From the NCBI RefSeq assembly GCF_003719335.1, contig NZ_RIAS01000002.1:62001-126000 (forward strand): 64,000 bases of DNA, written 5' to 3'. The notes under the pieces are model-generated. The model was not told where the DNA came from, did no database searches, and saw only the letters and a program-made list of their open reading frames with translations. This DNA comes from Paenibacillus amylolyticus (GTDB lineage: Bacteria > Bacillota > Bacilli > Paenibacillales > Paenibacillaceae). The position numbers were made by a program, and so were the translations under genes. Below, piece after piece: positions 8,179 through 17,906 of this stretch; the first letter of the stretch is position 1; each line of letters starts with the position of its first letter.

Positions 8179-9933
8179 ATGATCGGTTTTTTCAGGAAAC
8201 GTCTGGTTGTGCGTATTGCGGCTATTGTTACACTGGTCATTACGATTATAGCAGCGGGAAGTATGCTGACGCAGATCGCTAATGTGAAACTTGCTGCGCA
8301 GGGGGCTATCACGAGCTACAATATTCAGATTGCCGAGAGTTATGTGAAGCAACTGGATACTGCAACATATGTGGAATTTGCCAAGGACCCCAAGGAAAAT
8401 GAGGAGTATCTCCGTATTCGGGATGAATTGGACGATTTCCGAGTGCGTATTGGTGCTATGTATGTGTATTTCGTCAAAATTGACGATAAAGGAACTCCAC
8501 TGATCATGGTGGACGGAATGAAGGATGCGGATAAAGCTTCAGCAATCAACGAAGTGACGGACATTCCTGCAGATGCGGTGCAGAAGTTGCTGCAAGGGGA
8601 AACAGCAAGTTCGCCGATTATTAATAATCCAGAGTATGGTGATTATATTTCTTCCTATGCTCCAATTCTAAATAGCAACGGTACTCTTGCAGGTGTGATT
8701 GGTATCGATACAGGGATTTCTGTTATCGGAGGTATCGAAACCGATATTTTGAGATCAAGTCTGCCGTTGTATGTGATCCTGTTGCTTGTTACTCTTGCAG
8801 GTATTGCTATAGTGATGTGGTTTATCGTTAGAGGACTGCGCCCTCTACATCCGCTGAAATCGAGTGTGGAAAAGATGGCACAAGGTGAGCTTGCCGAAGC
8901 AAATCGCATTTTGACAGCCTATCGTTTGAAGAGCAAAGATGAGATCGGAACAACGTATCAGGCGATGATACATATGTCAGGGAATTTAAATAAAATGGTA
9001 AGTGATATGGTTGGAGGGGTAGCTTCAACAACCGAATTGTTATCCGAATCCACGAAAGAGTTTAATCGGAGTACGGAAGAAATGCTTGCCATGAGCAAAA
9101 CAGTGGATCGTGCTGTCGAGGAGATCAGACAAGGTGCTCACACGCAGAAGCAAAGCGCAAGTGACAGTGCACATGCCATGGAAGAGATTGCAAAAGGCAT
9201 TAACGATATATCTGAATCCTCCAATGTGGTGTCAGATGCAGCAACAACGGCACTGGCTACGGCGGAGTCCGGGCAGCAGCGCATGACGGTGATGAAGAAA
9301 CAGATGGAAAATATCTCCGCAGTATCTGGAGAGGTCACCTCGATGGTGCAGGTGCTGAACAACTATTCTACTGAAATTGGTGGTGCACTGCATACGGTTC
9401 GTGACTTCGCAAGTCAAACCAAACTGCTCGCGCTCAATGCCTCCATTGAGGCCGCGCATGCGGGTGAGCATGGAAAAGGTTTTGCCGTTGTGGCGGAAGA
9501 AGTGAGGAAACTTGCGGAAGCCTCCAGTTCGTCTATGGAACGAATCTCGGACTTATTGCTTCGTATTGAACAGGAGTCGCAGCAGATTGGTTCCCGAATG
9601 GGGGTTACTGCTCAGGAGATTGGTCAGGGCGTCATATTTACAACTGAAGCGGAGCAGGCATTCTCACAAGTCGTGGATGCGTTCCAACTGGTTACCCAGC
9701 GCATTCAGGAGGTTTCTGCTGCAGCTGAAGAAATTACGGCCGGTTCGGAAGAGGCGGCAGCTTCGGTCAACACCATTTCACAGATTTCTGCAGGCGTGTC
9801 AGATCACTCGGATGAGATCTACCGTTTGATGCAGGATCAATCGGTGATGTTCCGTAAGGTGGCCGAAACGTCTACGATGCTGGAACAGCAGACGCATGAG
9901 ATGAGTGAAGCAGTGAAAAAGGTGAAGGTGTAA
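8179..9933 (+). CDS. methyl-accepting chemotaxis protein
   Basis: A 584-residue chemoreceptor. Helix 1 (about residues 8-32), an extracellular sensor of about 165 residues of Cache-like character, helix 2 (about 195-220), a HAMP linker, then the long coiled-coil signalling domain with the conserved hairpin tip ([19 protein letters not shown] and EEVRKLAE). It passes ligand signals to CheA/CheW. ATG 8179 follows the purine-rich GGAGGAAGAGGGAG; an in-frame GTG at 8158 is upstream of that. It is monocistronic with its own terminator. The ligand is unknown. Confidence 0.92.
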   Translation: MIGFFRKRLVVRIAAIVTLVITIIAAGSMLTQIANVKLAAQGAITSYNIQIAESYVKQLDTATYVEFAKDPKENEEYLRIRDELDDFRVRIGAMYVYFVKIDDKGTPLIMVDGMKDADKASAINEVTDIPADAVQKLLQGETASSPIINNPEYGDYISSYAPILNSNGTLAGVIGIDTGISVIGGIETDILRSSLPLYVILLLVTLAGIAIVMWFIVRGLRPLHPLKSSVEKMAQGELAEANRILTAYRLKSKDEIGTTYQAMIHMSGNLNKMVSDMVGGVASTTELLSESTKEFNRSTEEMLAMSKTVDRAVEEIRQGAHTQKQSASDSAHAMEEIAKGINDISESSNVVSDAATTALATAESGQQRMTVMKKQMENISAVSGEVTSMVQVLNNYSTEIGGALHTVRDFASQTKLLALNASIEAAHAGEHGKGFAVVAEEVRKLAEASSSSMERISDLLLRIEQESQQIGSRMGVTAQEIGQGVIFTTEAEQAFSQVVDAFQLVTQRIQEVSAAAEEITAGSEEAAASVNTISQISAGVSDHSDEIYRLMQDQSVMFRKVAETSTMLEQQTHEMSEAVKKVKV

Positions 9934-9967
9934 GTGAAGCGGCAACTAAATTAAGAGGAAATAAGTA

Positions 9968-10000
9968 AAGTGCTCCGCCACATGGCGAAGCGCTTTTTTT
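9968..10000 (+). terminator. intrinsic terminator of the chemoreceptor gene
   Basis: AAGTGCTCCGCC pairs with GGCGAAGCGCTT (one G-T pair, one mismatch), followed by seven T. Confidence 0.8.
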
Positions 10001-10036
10001 GCTAGGGGCATATCACCTATATGCATGAACAGCAGA

Positions 10037-10942
10037 TCATAGATGGGCGAGTTCAATCGCTTGTTTGAAGCGCTTGGAAAATTGTTCCGCCGCAGCTGCA
10101 GCCTCCCTGAATTCTGTCTGCACGAAGCCGATCTGCATTTTAGGCTGCTGGATCTCGGTAATTTCGACCATCTTAATCAAACCCTCTTTCCAAAGCGGAT
10201 GTTGATGAAAGGAAAAATCATGCCCGATGGTCGCGGCTATATTATTGGTTAATACGGTGCTGATAGCCTCCGAATTATTGGTCTTGAATAAGATGGATAA
10301 AGGCCCATATTCGTAGGTGAACTCCTGCAGAAAATCCTCAATGAAACCGTCCCGATATAACGCAAGGTTATATTCTTTTAGTTGATCAGGAGTCACGCGT
10401 GTGTGCTTGGCCAGTTCAGACAGTTGATGGGTGCATACAACAAGCTTGCTTGAATACATCGGTGTGAAATGCAGCCCATCCAATTCGCGCAGCTGTTTTG
10501 CGTAAATGGCGATAAAGCCCAGATGAGTTTTATTGCTCCGGATGTCCTCAATGATCTCCATCGAACCCTTTTCTTCAATCGATAACCTCAGTTGCGGATG
10601 ATCCCGTTTCATATCGGCAGCCGATTGCACCAAGTAAGGCATGACACTCGGAAAAGTAGCTACGTGAAGATCGCCGGTCAGCGTAGATGTCGTTGCATTT
10701 AGCGATTTCAATTCATCGATTCGCTGTAAAATGTCCAGTGCTTTGGCGATAAATTGTTTACCCTCCGGTGTGGGATGAGTGCCTTGTCTGGATCGCTCGA
10801 ATAAAACCAGCCCCAGTTCTTTTTCCAGGCGATGAACCGATTGGCTGATCGCAGATTGCGTGACATGGAGATGCTCCGATGCGGCGGAGAACGATTGTGT
10901 TTTGGCGATTTCGACAACGTATTCAAGCTGTTCCAGATTCAT
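10037..10942 (-). CDS. LysR-family transcriptional regulator
   Basis: A 301-residue LysR regulator. The N-terminal winged helix (MNLEQLEYVVEIAKTQSFSA, then HVTQSAISQSVHRLEKELG) is followed by a periplasmic-binding-like effector domain. ATG 10942 is chosen because the family starts there and AGGGAT lies just upstream; longer frames would add residues before the helix. It is divergent from the butanediol dehydrogenase gene, 141 bases away, so control of that gene is likely. The effector is unknown. Confidence 0.88.
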   Translation of the reverse strand: MNLEQLEYVVEIAKTQSFSAASEHLHVTQSAISQSVHRLEKELGLVLFERSRQGTHPTPEGKQFIAKALDILQRIDELKSLNATTSTLTGDLHVATFPSVMPYLVQSAADMKRDHPQLRLSIEEKGSMEIIEDIRSNKTHLGFIAIYAKQLRELDGLHFTPMYSSKLVVCTHQLSELAKHTRVTPDQLKEYNLALYRDGFIEDFLQEFTYEYGPLSILFKTNNSEAISTVLTNNIAATIGHDFSFHQHPLWKEGLIKMVEITEIQQPKMQIGFVQTEFREAAAAAEQFSKRFKQAIELAHL

Positions 10943-10974
10943 GCGATCATCCCTTTTTAGTATTAGTATAAGTA

Positions 10975-10984
10975 ATGTTAACAT
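10975..10984. promoter_or_regulatory. candidate LysR operator
   Basis: ATGTTAACAT is a perfect 10-base palindrome, flanked by ATAAGTA and AAGTAT that extend the symmetry imperfectly. It lies between the divergent LysR and dehydrogenase genes, 32 bases from the LysR start. A TATAAT-like box near 11021 precedes the dehydrogenase. Confidence 0.45.
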
Positions 10985-11083
10985 AAGTATCTATAAATAT
11001 GAATAATGGGTGAATAGCGATATAATATATAGACAAGCAGGACATTCTTGTATTAACAGTTTAGATAAAAGGGGATGTACAGG

Positions 11084-12127
11084 ATGAAGGCAGCAGTATG
11101 GTATGGTCATAAAGACGTGCGTGTGGAAGACCGCGAGGTTCCGGTTGCACAGTCGGGTCAGGTGCAGATCAAAGTGGAGTATGCCGGAATCTGCGGCAGT
11201 GACTTACACGCATATCATCATGGCGTAGGTATTCAAGAAGGAGAAAATCACCCGCTCTCAGGACAAAAAGCGCCGCTGACACTGGGACATGAGTTTGCGG
11301 GAACAGTAAGTGCTCTAGGTGATCATGTAAGCGGTATCAACATTGGCGATCGCGTAGTGGTGGAACCTCTCTACCATTGTGGAACGTGTGAGTACTGTAT
11401 TCAAGGTAGATACAATCAGTGTACTCAATTTGGTTTTGTCGGATTGAACGGGGATGGCGGTTTTGCCGAATATGTAGTAGTCGAAGCATATATGGTGCAC
11501 CCGATTCCAGATCAAGTTTCCTTTGAAGAAGGGGCACTGGTAGAACCAACTGCGGTTGCTTTTCATGCCGTACGACACAGCAAGCTGAAAGTGGGAAATA
11601 AGGTAGCTGTATACGGGGCAGGGCCGATTGGTTTGCTGACGATCTTGTCAGCCAAAGCGGCGGGAGCATCTGAGGTTTACGCTGTCGATGTTTTCGAGGA
11701 TCGTCTGGAACTGGCAGCTAAACTTGGCGCAATTCCGGTAAATAGCAGTAAGGTGGATGCAACACAGGTCATTACGCAGCAATCGGGTGGAATTGATGTT
11801 GCGTACGAAGCAGCTGGCGTGCAACCGACGATGGACAGTGCTGTGTCAGTGATTAAAAAAGGTGGGGAAGTTGTGGTAATCGCCGCGATTCCGAACCCGC
11901 TTCACGTAAACTTCTTCGACATGCTGGTAAAAGAAGCGAATCTGACAGCTACACTGGCGTACCGACACATCTTCCCTGAGGTCATCTCACTCATTGCTGA
12001 AGGCGCACTTGATGTGAAGCAGGTAATCACCAAAAAAATTAAGCTGCATGATGTTGTGCAGGACGGACTTGAGCTGCTGATGAGCGATAAGAGTCATGCG
12101 AAGATTCTGGTTGAGATTGGCGGTTAA
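11084..12127 (+). CDS. bdhA: (R,R)-2,3-butanediol dehydrogenase, zinc type
   Basis: A 347-residue medium-chain zinc alcohol dehydrogenase, the same length as Bacillus BdhA/YdjL. It interconverts acetoin and 2,3-butanediol with NAD(H). Visible: catalytic zinc Cys in AGICGSDLH, GHEFAGTV, the structural-zinc cysteine cluster (CGTCEYC ending in a fourth Cys in RYNQC), the Rossmann loop GAGPIGL, and FVGLNGDGGFAEYV typical of BdhA. ATG 11084 is chosen because AAAGGGG lies 9 bases upstream; the ATG at 11075 abuts that site. Divergent from the LysR gene. Confidence 0.88.
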   Translation: MKAAVWYGHKDVRVEDREVPVAQSGQVQIKVEYAGICGSDLHAYHHGVGIQEGENHPLSGQKAPLTLGHEFAGTVSALGDHVSGINIGDRVVVEPLYHCGTCEYCIQGRYNQCTQFGFVGLNGDGGFAEYVVVEAYMVHPIPDQVSFEEGALVEPTAVAFHAVRHSKLKVGNKVAVYGAGPIGLLTILSAKAAGASEVYAVDVFEDRLELAAKLGAIPVNSSKVDATQVITQQSGGIDVAYEAAGVQPTMDSAVSVIKKGGEVVVIAAIPNPLHVNFFDMLVKEANLTATLAYRHIFPEVISLIAEGALDVKQVITKKIKLHDVVQDGLELLMSDKSHAKILVEIGG

Positions 12128-12180
12128 TCTCAGGTTCGAGATACTAACCTTGTAACGTTAAGATATCAGGTTTAAACGAG

Positions 12181-12225
12181 AGGGCTGTTCCTCTTGTCAT
12201 CTACAGATGGCAGGAGAGCAGCCCT
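12181..12225 (+). terminator. long hairpin after bdhA
   Basis: AGGGCTG and CAGCCCT close a long stem that continues with several G-T pairs around a small loop; TTTG follows. Probable terminator 53 bases after the stop. Confidence 0.5.
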
Positions 12226-12322
12226 TTGTTTCATGGGTATAAAGAGACGTAACATTTTCCAGAATGTACGATTACTTTGGATAGGCCTGGTAAGTCCGTA
12301 TTATATGTCGTCCGTTAAGGCC

Positions 12323-12838
12323 TTATTTTATCTCGTAACGATAGCAGATTGCCTGCCCTCCGCCCTCTACGGGACTGAACTCCTGATCTTCAATAAAGCC
12401 AAAACGTTCATATAACCGGATGGCATTCACCATCTGACCACCGGTATAGAGATAAACTGCATTTTTGCCCAGCTCCTTCGTGGATTCCACACACCGCTGA
12501 AGCAGTTCACGGGCAATGCCATGTCCTCTCCACTCGGGATCAACACCCAGCAGACGAATAAATGGATAATCAATCGGCAGATCGAAATTGGGATAGGCTT
12601 TATGTGCTGTTTCAAATAACTGAACAGTACCGACAATCCGATCTTCGATCTTGGCTACCCATAATTCAGTCAAGTATGGATTGTCCACAGATTCACGGAT
12701 ATCTTTCAGGTAGGCTTCCCAACGATCCGATTGTTCAAACGAGCTCTGGTATTCCGCGTAACTGGCAACCAGAATGTCAACAATCTCAGCATGGTCAGCT
12801 GGAGAAGCAGGATGAATCGTAATGGCAGCCGTCGTCAT
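12323..12838 (-). CDS. GNAT-family N-acetyltransferase
   Basis: A 171-residue acetyltransferase. Motif A is visible as LLGVDPEWRGHGIARELLQ (acetyl-CoA pyrophosphate loop R-G-H-G-I-A), followed by YLYTGGQMVNAIRLYERFGF. Such proteins acetylate amines on small molecules or proteins; the substrate is unknown. AGGAG lies 9 bases upstream of the ATG. It is convergent with bdhA. Confidence 0.82.
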   Translation of the reverse strand: MTTAAITIHPASPADHAEIVDILVASYAEYQSSFEQSDRWEAYLKDIRESVDNPYLTELWVAKIEDRIVGTVQLFETAHKAYPNFDLPIDYPFIRLLGVDPEWRGHGIARELLQRCVESTKELGKNAVYLYTGGQMVNAIRLYERFGFIEDQEFSPVEGGGQAICYRYEIK

Positions 12839-13017
12839 ATCTAAATTCTCCTTTTCTTATGAGTAAAGTAGGGAATGAACTTTCCTTGCATTATAACATA
12901 GTGAATTCAAGCTAAGATATTGGAATGTTCTATAAGAACTTTTAACTTTTCTATATCTTATTCTAGGTTGTTTGAAGCTCCTAAGGATATCAGGCTAAAG
13001 GTGAGTCCGTTCTTAAT

Positions 13018-13785
13018 CTATAAACGATTCAGCTGTGTACTGTATAGGTGATTGCGATATTCGGTCGGCGTACTGGCCTCGTGCTGCTTGAAGGTGCGCA
13101 GAAACAGCTTGTAGTCACTAAAACCGCATTGGGCTGCAATCTCCTTCACACTGGCGTTGGTATTGAGCAACAATCGTTTGGCACGGCGCATGCGTTCGGT
13201 GAGGATATACGTTTTGAGTCCGATCCCTTTTTCCCGCTTCACCATTTTGGAAATATAGTCCTTGTTGAAATTAAAGTGCTCCGCAATCTCACTCACCGTA
13301 ATATTCAGATGCAGATGGATATCGACCCATTTACAGATGTGATCCACCACGGCGTTATGCGGGCGATAGTCTGTGCGCAGATTACGTTCTATTTCTTTGA
13401 GAAGTAATAGCGCAGCAGCATCCGCCTCTTCGGACGAGAAGGAAGATACATGCAATAACTGCTTAAACAGTTGATTCGCCATGGAAGGAACCTGAATGGT
13501 TGAATGGGTTGGAAAATCAACAAATAAGCCTGGCGCTGTCCCGTAATGCATCCAATAGAAGCTCACAGGTGTATCACTGATCTGGTAACCATAATGCGTT
13601 CTGCCCGCCTTTAAAAATAAAAGATCATCCGCATGAACAACGTATCGTTTGTCATCCTCAGCAATATACATCTCACCTTCCAGCATCAAAATGATCTCAT
13701 GAACCGGCATGCTTCGCCGCATATGACTCCAGTTGCCCTCTGATATGAATTTTCCACATAAATAGTGCTCCACTGGTTTTGACAT
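13018..13785 (-). CDS. AraC-family regulator, cupin sensor
   Basis: A 255-residue AraC/XylS regulator. The N-terminal beta-barrel sensor (HEIILMLEGEMYIAEDD) is followed by two helix-turn-helix motifs in the last 100 residues (ITVSEIAEHFNFNKDYISK and ASVKEIAAQCGFSDYKLF). It is divergent from the GH127 gene, so it probably activates that gene in response to an arabinose-containing sugar. The ribosome site is weak. Neighbour control is inferred. Confidence 0.85.
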   Translation of the reverse strand: MSKPVEHYLCGKFISEGNWSHMRRSMPVHEIILMLEGEMYIAEDDKRYVVHADDLLFLKAGRTHYGYQISDTPVSFYWMHYGTAPGLFVDFPTHSTIQVPSMANQLFKQLLHVSSFSSEEADAAALLLLKEIERNLRTDYRPHNAVVDHICKWVDIHLHLNITVSEIAEHFNFNKDYISKMVKREKGIGLKTYILTERMRRAKRLLLNTNASVKEIAAQCGFSDYKLFLRTFKQHEASTPTEYRNHLYSTQLNRL

Positions 13786-13995
13786 AGGACGGATTTATCC
13801 ACCTTTTCTTGGATTCTGAGTCTGCTGTAACTGTAGTTTATTTGATAATATGAGGACATTCAAGGGTGGATTCTAGATGGCTGAGATAAGTTCTGGCCTA
13901 AGTACAACACGGATTTTATCCTTTATTGCTGAATTCAGACCTACTGAAAAAGAAACCATTTGAAGTTTATTACATATGCCAAAGGAGCGAGCCGC

Positions 13996-16314
13996 ATGAT
14001 CGATACGAGAAAAGGATTTCTGGGCCCCGCACAGGTTAACTTGCTGAAAGGTCCATTTCAAACGTCACAGCATATCGGAGAACGCTACTTGTTATCACTG
14101 GAGATCGACCGCTTTCTGGCTCCATGTTATGAAGCCCACGGGTTAACACCTCGCAAGGAACGTTATGCAGGCTGGGAGTCACGCTCGATTAGCGGACATT
14201 CCCTCGGACATTACATGTCGGCCCTCGCGGTGACGTATCAGGCAACGGGGAATTCCGCCTTAAAGCAAACGCTAGATTATGCTGTGAGTGAACTGGCGGC
14301 AATTCAACAGACGACGGGCAGCGGATATATCGGAGGTTTGTCGGAAGAGGCTTTCCGGATTGCTTTTCGTGCGGAACATATCGGTGGATTCAACATTGGT
14401 GAATATTGGGTTCCGTGGTACAGCGTGCATAAAATCTATCGCGGTCTGATTGATGCTTATCAAATGACGGGCAATGAGCAGGCGATTGAGGTGGTTACAC
14501 GTTTTGCGGATTGGGCAGTGGAGGGACTGAACTCCATGACCGAGGAGCAGATTCAGACGATGCTGCTATGTGAGCATGGCGGGATGAACGAAGTGTTTGC
14601 CCAACTATATGGGATTACAGGGAACGCAGCCTATCTACAGGCGGCCCGGCAATTTACACATCAACTCATTCTGGAGCCGCTCGAGCAGGAGCGGGATGAA
14701 CTGCAAGGAAGGCATGCCAACACTCAGATTCCGAAAGTCATTGGCGCAGCCGAAATCTACAATCAAGACCCTGTACAGACATCGTACCGGACAGCGGCAC
14801 AATTTTTCTGGAATACAACCGTGAAGCATCGTTCTTATGTCTTTGGCGCGACGAGCATATCCGAGCATTATGAAGCAAAAGGCATGGAGAGCCTTGGCAT
14901 CAAAACCGGGGAGAGTTGCTGTACCCACAACATGATGCATCTGACGAAGCAGGTGTTTGCCTGGAACCCGGACAGTGCTTACATGGACTATTATGAGAAC
15001 GCTGTCTATAACCATATCCTTGGCACGCAAGACCCGGATACGGGCAACAAGACGTATTTTGCCTCTACGTTGCAAGGTCATTATAAAATCTATGGCACAC
15101 GTGATACGGCCTGGTGGTGCTGTACCGGATCAGGCATGGAGAACCCGGGAAAGTATGCGGAGGCAATTTATTATGAGGATGAACAAAATTTGTATGTGAA
15201 CTTGTACATCGCATCCGAACTGGAATGGGCTTCACAGGGACTGGCATTAAAGCTGGAAACCGACTTCCCCTATTCGGAAAAAGGGTCCCTGACAATCACC
15301 GAAGGCAGCGCCTCGGCTTGTCTAAGGCTACGCGTGCCCTCCTGGCTCCAGAAGCCAATGACGGCAACAGTGAACGGGGATTCGGCCCAGTCGTATACAC
15401 GTCTGGAACCCGGCTACTTGTCCATCGACCGCACCTGGTCAGCGGGCGATGTCATCACCATTACGCTGCCGATGGCACTGCGCAAATATACAGCCCGGGA
15501 TGATGCCCACAAGGTGGCATTCCAGTATGGCCCGATTGTGCTTGCTGGTGCGCTTGGCAGCGAAGGGCTTCCCGAGGATACCATTATCGACGAAACTGCA
15601 CTGAATCCGAAGACGGCTCCGGTTCCTATCATCCGAACGGAAGAAGTGGATGTGAGCAAGTGGATCAAGGTTGTCGATAAAGAGACGCTTACATTTGAGC
15701 TTAGCGAGAAAGTGACGTCCACCGGAGAAGCCGTGAAGTTGATCCCGTTCTATGATGTGCATCATGAATTCTACACGGTGTATTGGGCGTTGAATGATGA
15801 AGGGGATGCGCTGGAGAAAGCGCTGAACGATATCACCGTCGATAGCGTGCAGCCAGATGGTCAGCAGGATGAGATCGGGCATCGACTGGAGAGCAATTGC
15901 CGCGCAGAGCAGTACAATGGCTCCGGTACAGACGGGCGTAACAGGTTGTATATGTGGCGTGAGGCATACGGGGTGAAAGAAGCGGCATTCAGCTACCGCT
16001 TGGCTGTAGAGCCGGATGCTTTAAATCATTTGTGCGTAGCCTATTGGGGCGGGGATTATCTGCATTTTGACCGAGAGGGTATTCGGTATGAGCGGCAGTT
16101 TAACATTTTGGTGCAAGATGTTGTTGTAGGGGAACAGCGCATTCATATGAACAAGATCGGCGAAATATTCCGTGTCAGCTATGAGATCCCGGAAGAAATC
16201 ACGAGAGGTAAAGAGAGTGTAAAGGTAACATTCCAGGCAATTGGGGACAAGGGCTGTGCGGGGAAAGTAACGGAGGTTCGCACAACACGCAGCAGACCGG
16301 ATTTTTTAGTGTGA
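13996..16314 (+). CDS. GH127 beta-L-arabinofuranosidase-like hydrolase
   Basis: A 772-residue cytoplasmic glycoside hydrolase (no signal peptide) of the GH127/DUF1680 family, which removes beta-L-arabinofuranose with a zinc-bound cysteine nucleophile. The key clusters are present: Glu306 and Cys308 in ESCCTH, and the Cys375-Cys376 pair in WWCCTGSG, matching the Glu/Cys zinc set of HypBA1. N-terminal RSISGHSLGHYMSA and GEYWVPWYSVHK are family signatures. ATG 13996 is chosen for AAAGGAG 8 bases upstream. It is divergent from the AraC gene. Family members vary in substrate, so the sugar is inferred. Confidence 0.85.
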   Translation: MIDTRKGFLGPAQVNLLKGPFQTSQHIGERYLLSLEIDRFLAPCYEAHGLTPRKERYAGWESRSISGHSLGHYMSALAVTYQATGNSALKQTLDYAVSELAAIQQTTGSGYIGGLSEEAFRIAFRAEHIGGFNIGEYWVPWYSVHKIYRGLIDAYQMTGNEQAIEVVTRFADWAVEGLNSMTEEQIQTMLLCEHGGMNEVFAQLYGITGNAAYLQAARQFTHQLILEPLEQERDELQGRHANTQIPKVIGAAEIYNQDPVQTSYRTAAQFFWNTTVKHRSYVFGATSISEHYEAKGMESLGIKTGESCCTHNMMHLTKQVFAWNPDSAYMDYYENAVYNHILGTQDPDTGNKTYFASTLQGHYKIYGTRDTAWWCCTGSGMENPGKYAEAIYYEDEQNLYVNLYIASELEWASQGLALKLETDFPYSEKGSLTITEGSASACLRLRVPSWLQKPMTATVNGDSAQSYTRLEPGYLSIDRTWSAGDVITITLPMALRKYTARDDAHKVAFQYGPIVLAGALGSEGLPEDTIIDETALNPKTAPVPIIRTEEVDVSKWIKVVDKETLTFELSEKVTSTGEAVKLIPFYDVHHEFYTVYWALNDEGDALEKALNDITVDSVQPDGQQDEIGHRLESNCRAEQYNGSGTDGRNRLYMWREAYGVKEAAFSYRLAVEPDALNHLCVAYWGGDYLHFDREGIRYERQFNILVQDVVVGEQRIHMNKIGEIFRVSYEIPEEITRGKESVKVTFQAIGDKGCAGKVTEVRTTRSRPDFLV

Positions 16315-16455
16315 GCGTCCAGTAACAACAAATCATCTGTTCGATGATTGATATGAAATGAAGTTATTCCAGTGATATAATGGATGCAGTGCATGTGCAT
16401 ACTATAAAATTACGAAACAAAATGTACACAAGTAACTAAAAGAGGAGGTGGAGTC

Positions 16456-17021
16456 GTGTCAAAACCTGATAATACTGGCGTTTACCGCTTTGAGGACTGG
16501 TTAACCTGGGATGGAGCATGGGAATTGATTAATGGAAAGGCATATAATATGTCTCCTGCGCCTACCTCCTTACATCCGTTTATAGTGGGCGAACTGCACT
16601 TTGCTTTACGAACGTTTTTTCAGAATCGGCAATGTTATGTATTTGTTGCCCCCTTTGACGTTTTTTTCAGCGAAAGTGAGCAATAGGACATGCCCGATCA
16701 TGTCGTGCAACCCGATCTTTCCGTGGTATGTTCCAATGATCAGATTTCCAAAAGTGGTTGCCATGGAGCGCCTTCGCTAATCATAGAGGTGTTATCTCCT
16801 TCAACGGCACTTAAGGATTTTAATGAAAAATTTAATCTATATCAGAAATTTGGCGTGAATGAATATTGGATTGTTGATCCAGGTAATCAGACGGTTCACG
16901 TGTATACCCTTGAGGATGGGCGATATCAGACGCGCCACTTGTTCTCTGAAAAGAAACGATACAATCCGTATTATATCCCGACCTGAGCATTTCGCTGGAT
17001 GTACTCTTCAAACTTGGATAA
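16456..17021 (+). pseudogene. Uma2-family (DUF820) nuclease-like gene, two lesions
   Basis: A GTG start (AGGAGG 7 bases upstream) opens a Uma2-type protein (PD-(D/E)xK-like fold): EDWLTWDGAWELINGKAYNM, then a TAG at 16684-16686 interrupts the conserved FDVFFSESEQ-DMPDHVVQPD junction in the same frame. The frame resumes with QPDLSVVC, LIIEVLSPST and NEYWIVDP. Near the end, loss of one A from the run at 16949-16952 shifts the frame; reading on in the third frame gives QSVLYPDLSISLDVLFKLG and a stop at 17021, the normal ending. Two independent defects argue for a true pseudogene rather than a sequencing error. Confidence 0.8.
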
Positions 17022-17063
17022 GTCATGTTGATCATATTAGCGTCCCAGCACATGTTCGAAATT

Positions 17064-17258
17064 CTAACGATCCGTACGGAGCTTATTTGGGCGATTTAGG
17101 CATGTTGAGAAATCTAACGATCACCAGCGACGCTATTTTAGCCAAAACGGCCTCAAATCAATGGAATCACATCTCAAATGTGAAAATAACGTTTCTCATG
17201 ATCGTTACATTCTGGGCTGGGCTAAAATACACCAAATAGCGTCATCTGTGATCGTTAG
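17064..17258. repeat. 195-bp composite repeat, copy 1
   Basis: Four units of a degenerate motif (CTAACGATCAC, about five variable bases, then a G..GCTTATTT or GACGCTATTT block) arranged forward 17064, forward 17114, reverse ending 17208, reverse ending 17258. Unit offsets are 0, 50, 144 and 194. A second copy at 58971-59165 has exactly the same total length and offsets. No reading frame of note lies inside. Confidence 0.8.
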
Positions 17259-17315
17259 ACTGATGATGGGTAGTGAGTAGGTCGGATGCGGATGTGACGA
17301 ACAATAACGTACACA

Positions 17316-17350
17316 AGACGAAATGGGAGTATTCGCCGTTTCGTCTTTTT
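17316..17350 (+). terminator. intrinsic terminator
   Basis: AGACGAAA pairs with TTTCGTCT around a 15-base loop, followed by a T-run. It probably ends transcription from the Uma2 remnant side. Confidence 0.75.
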
Positions 17351-17689
17351 GGCATGCAATTCCCTCAAAAAATCTCATTCTCGCACCCCATCCTACTTAT
17401 CCGCTTAAAGACAAGTCTATATAAAAAATGACACGCAACCTGATTTTCCACGTATTACCGGATAACATTTCATTTACCGCTAACGCACCTCTGTAGCTCC
17501 TGGTTGTCCAGCGGTTCTTCTAATCTAGAAGCTGTGAGCTCGTTTTGTTTTGTCCCTGAAAAGGATAATGGGATAAGCTCTATCCACGTATATTACTATT
17601 AAGAGCGCTGCTCCGACATCATAGCTTATGGAGTACCCATATCTGCGCGAGTTTTCTTTTAAATATCAGGTAAGAATCATTCAAAAATC

Positions 17690-17733
17690 ACTCGGAGATT
17701 ACTCGGAAACCACTCGGAGATTACTCAAACTTC
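17690..17733 (+). repeat. 11-bp direct tandem repeat, about 3.5 units
   Basis: Units ACTCGGAGATT, ACTCGGAAACC, ACTCGGAGATT and the diverged ACTCAAACTTC follow head to tail, about 175 bases upstream of the XpaC-like gene. The period is close to one helical turn. Confidence 0.7.
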
Positions 17734-17906
17734 AAGTCAAACTTCTCCTTTTATAGCGCTCTAATATTAACGTAAATATCCCTTACCATTTTCCAATCCT
17801 ATCCACCTGAGAGCGTTCACATCATGTACAATAAGAAGATGAGAGACAGGGAATATACGACATTTAATCCTAATATCTAACATGAAAGGAGGCCTTAGGA
17901 TCGACC

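Larger units (their letters stand above)
17259..17906 (+). other. long spacer before the XpaC/VWA/TelA operon
   Basis: Holds a terminator (17316-17350) and an 11-bp tandem repeat (17690-17733), described separately. The rest is low-complexity, pyrimidine-rich DNA without a supportable gene. The operon promoter should lie here but was not placed with confidence. Confidence 0.5.

Noticed and set aside
12194..12415. 73-codon plus-strand frame after bdhA
   Set aside because: It runs through the bdhA terminator hairpin and overlaps the acetyltransferase gene on the other strand; composition does not look coding.
17064..17258. Considered a CRISPR array because of the 50-bp spacing
   Set aside because: Units are degenerate, only four, and point in opposite directions; no cas genes are nearby.
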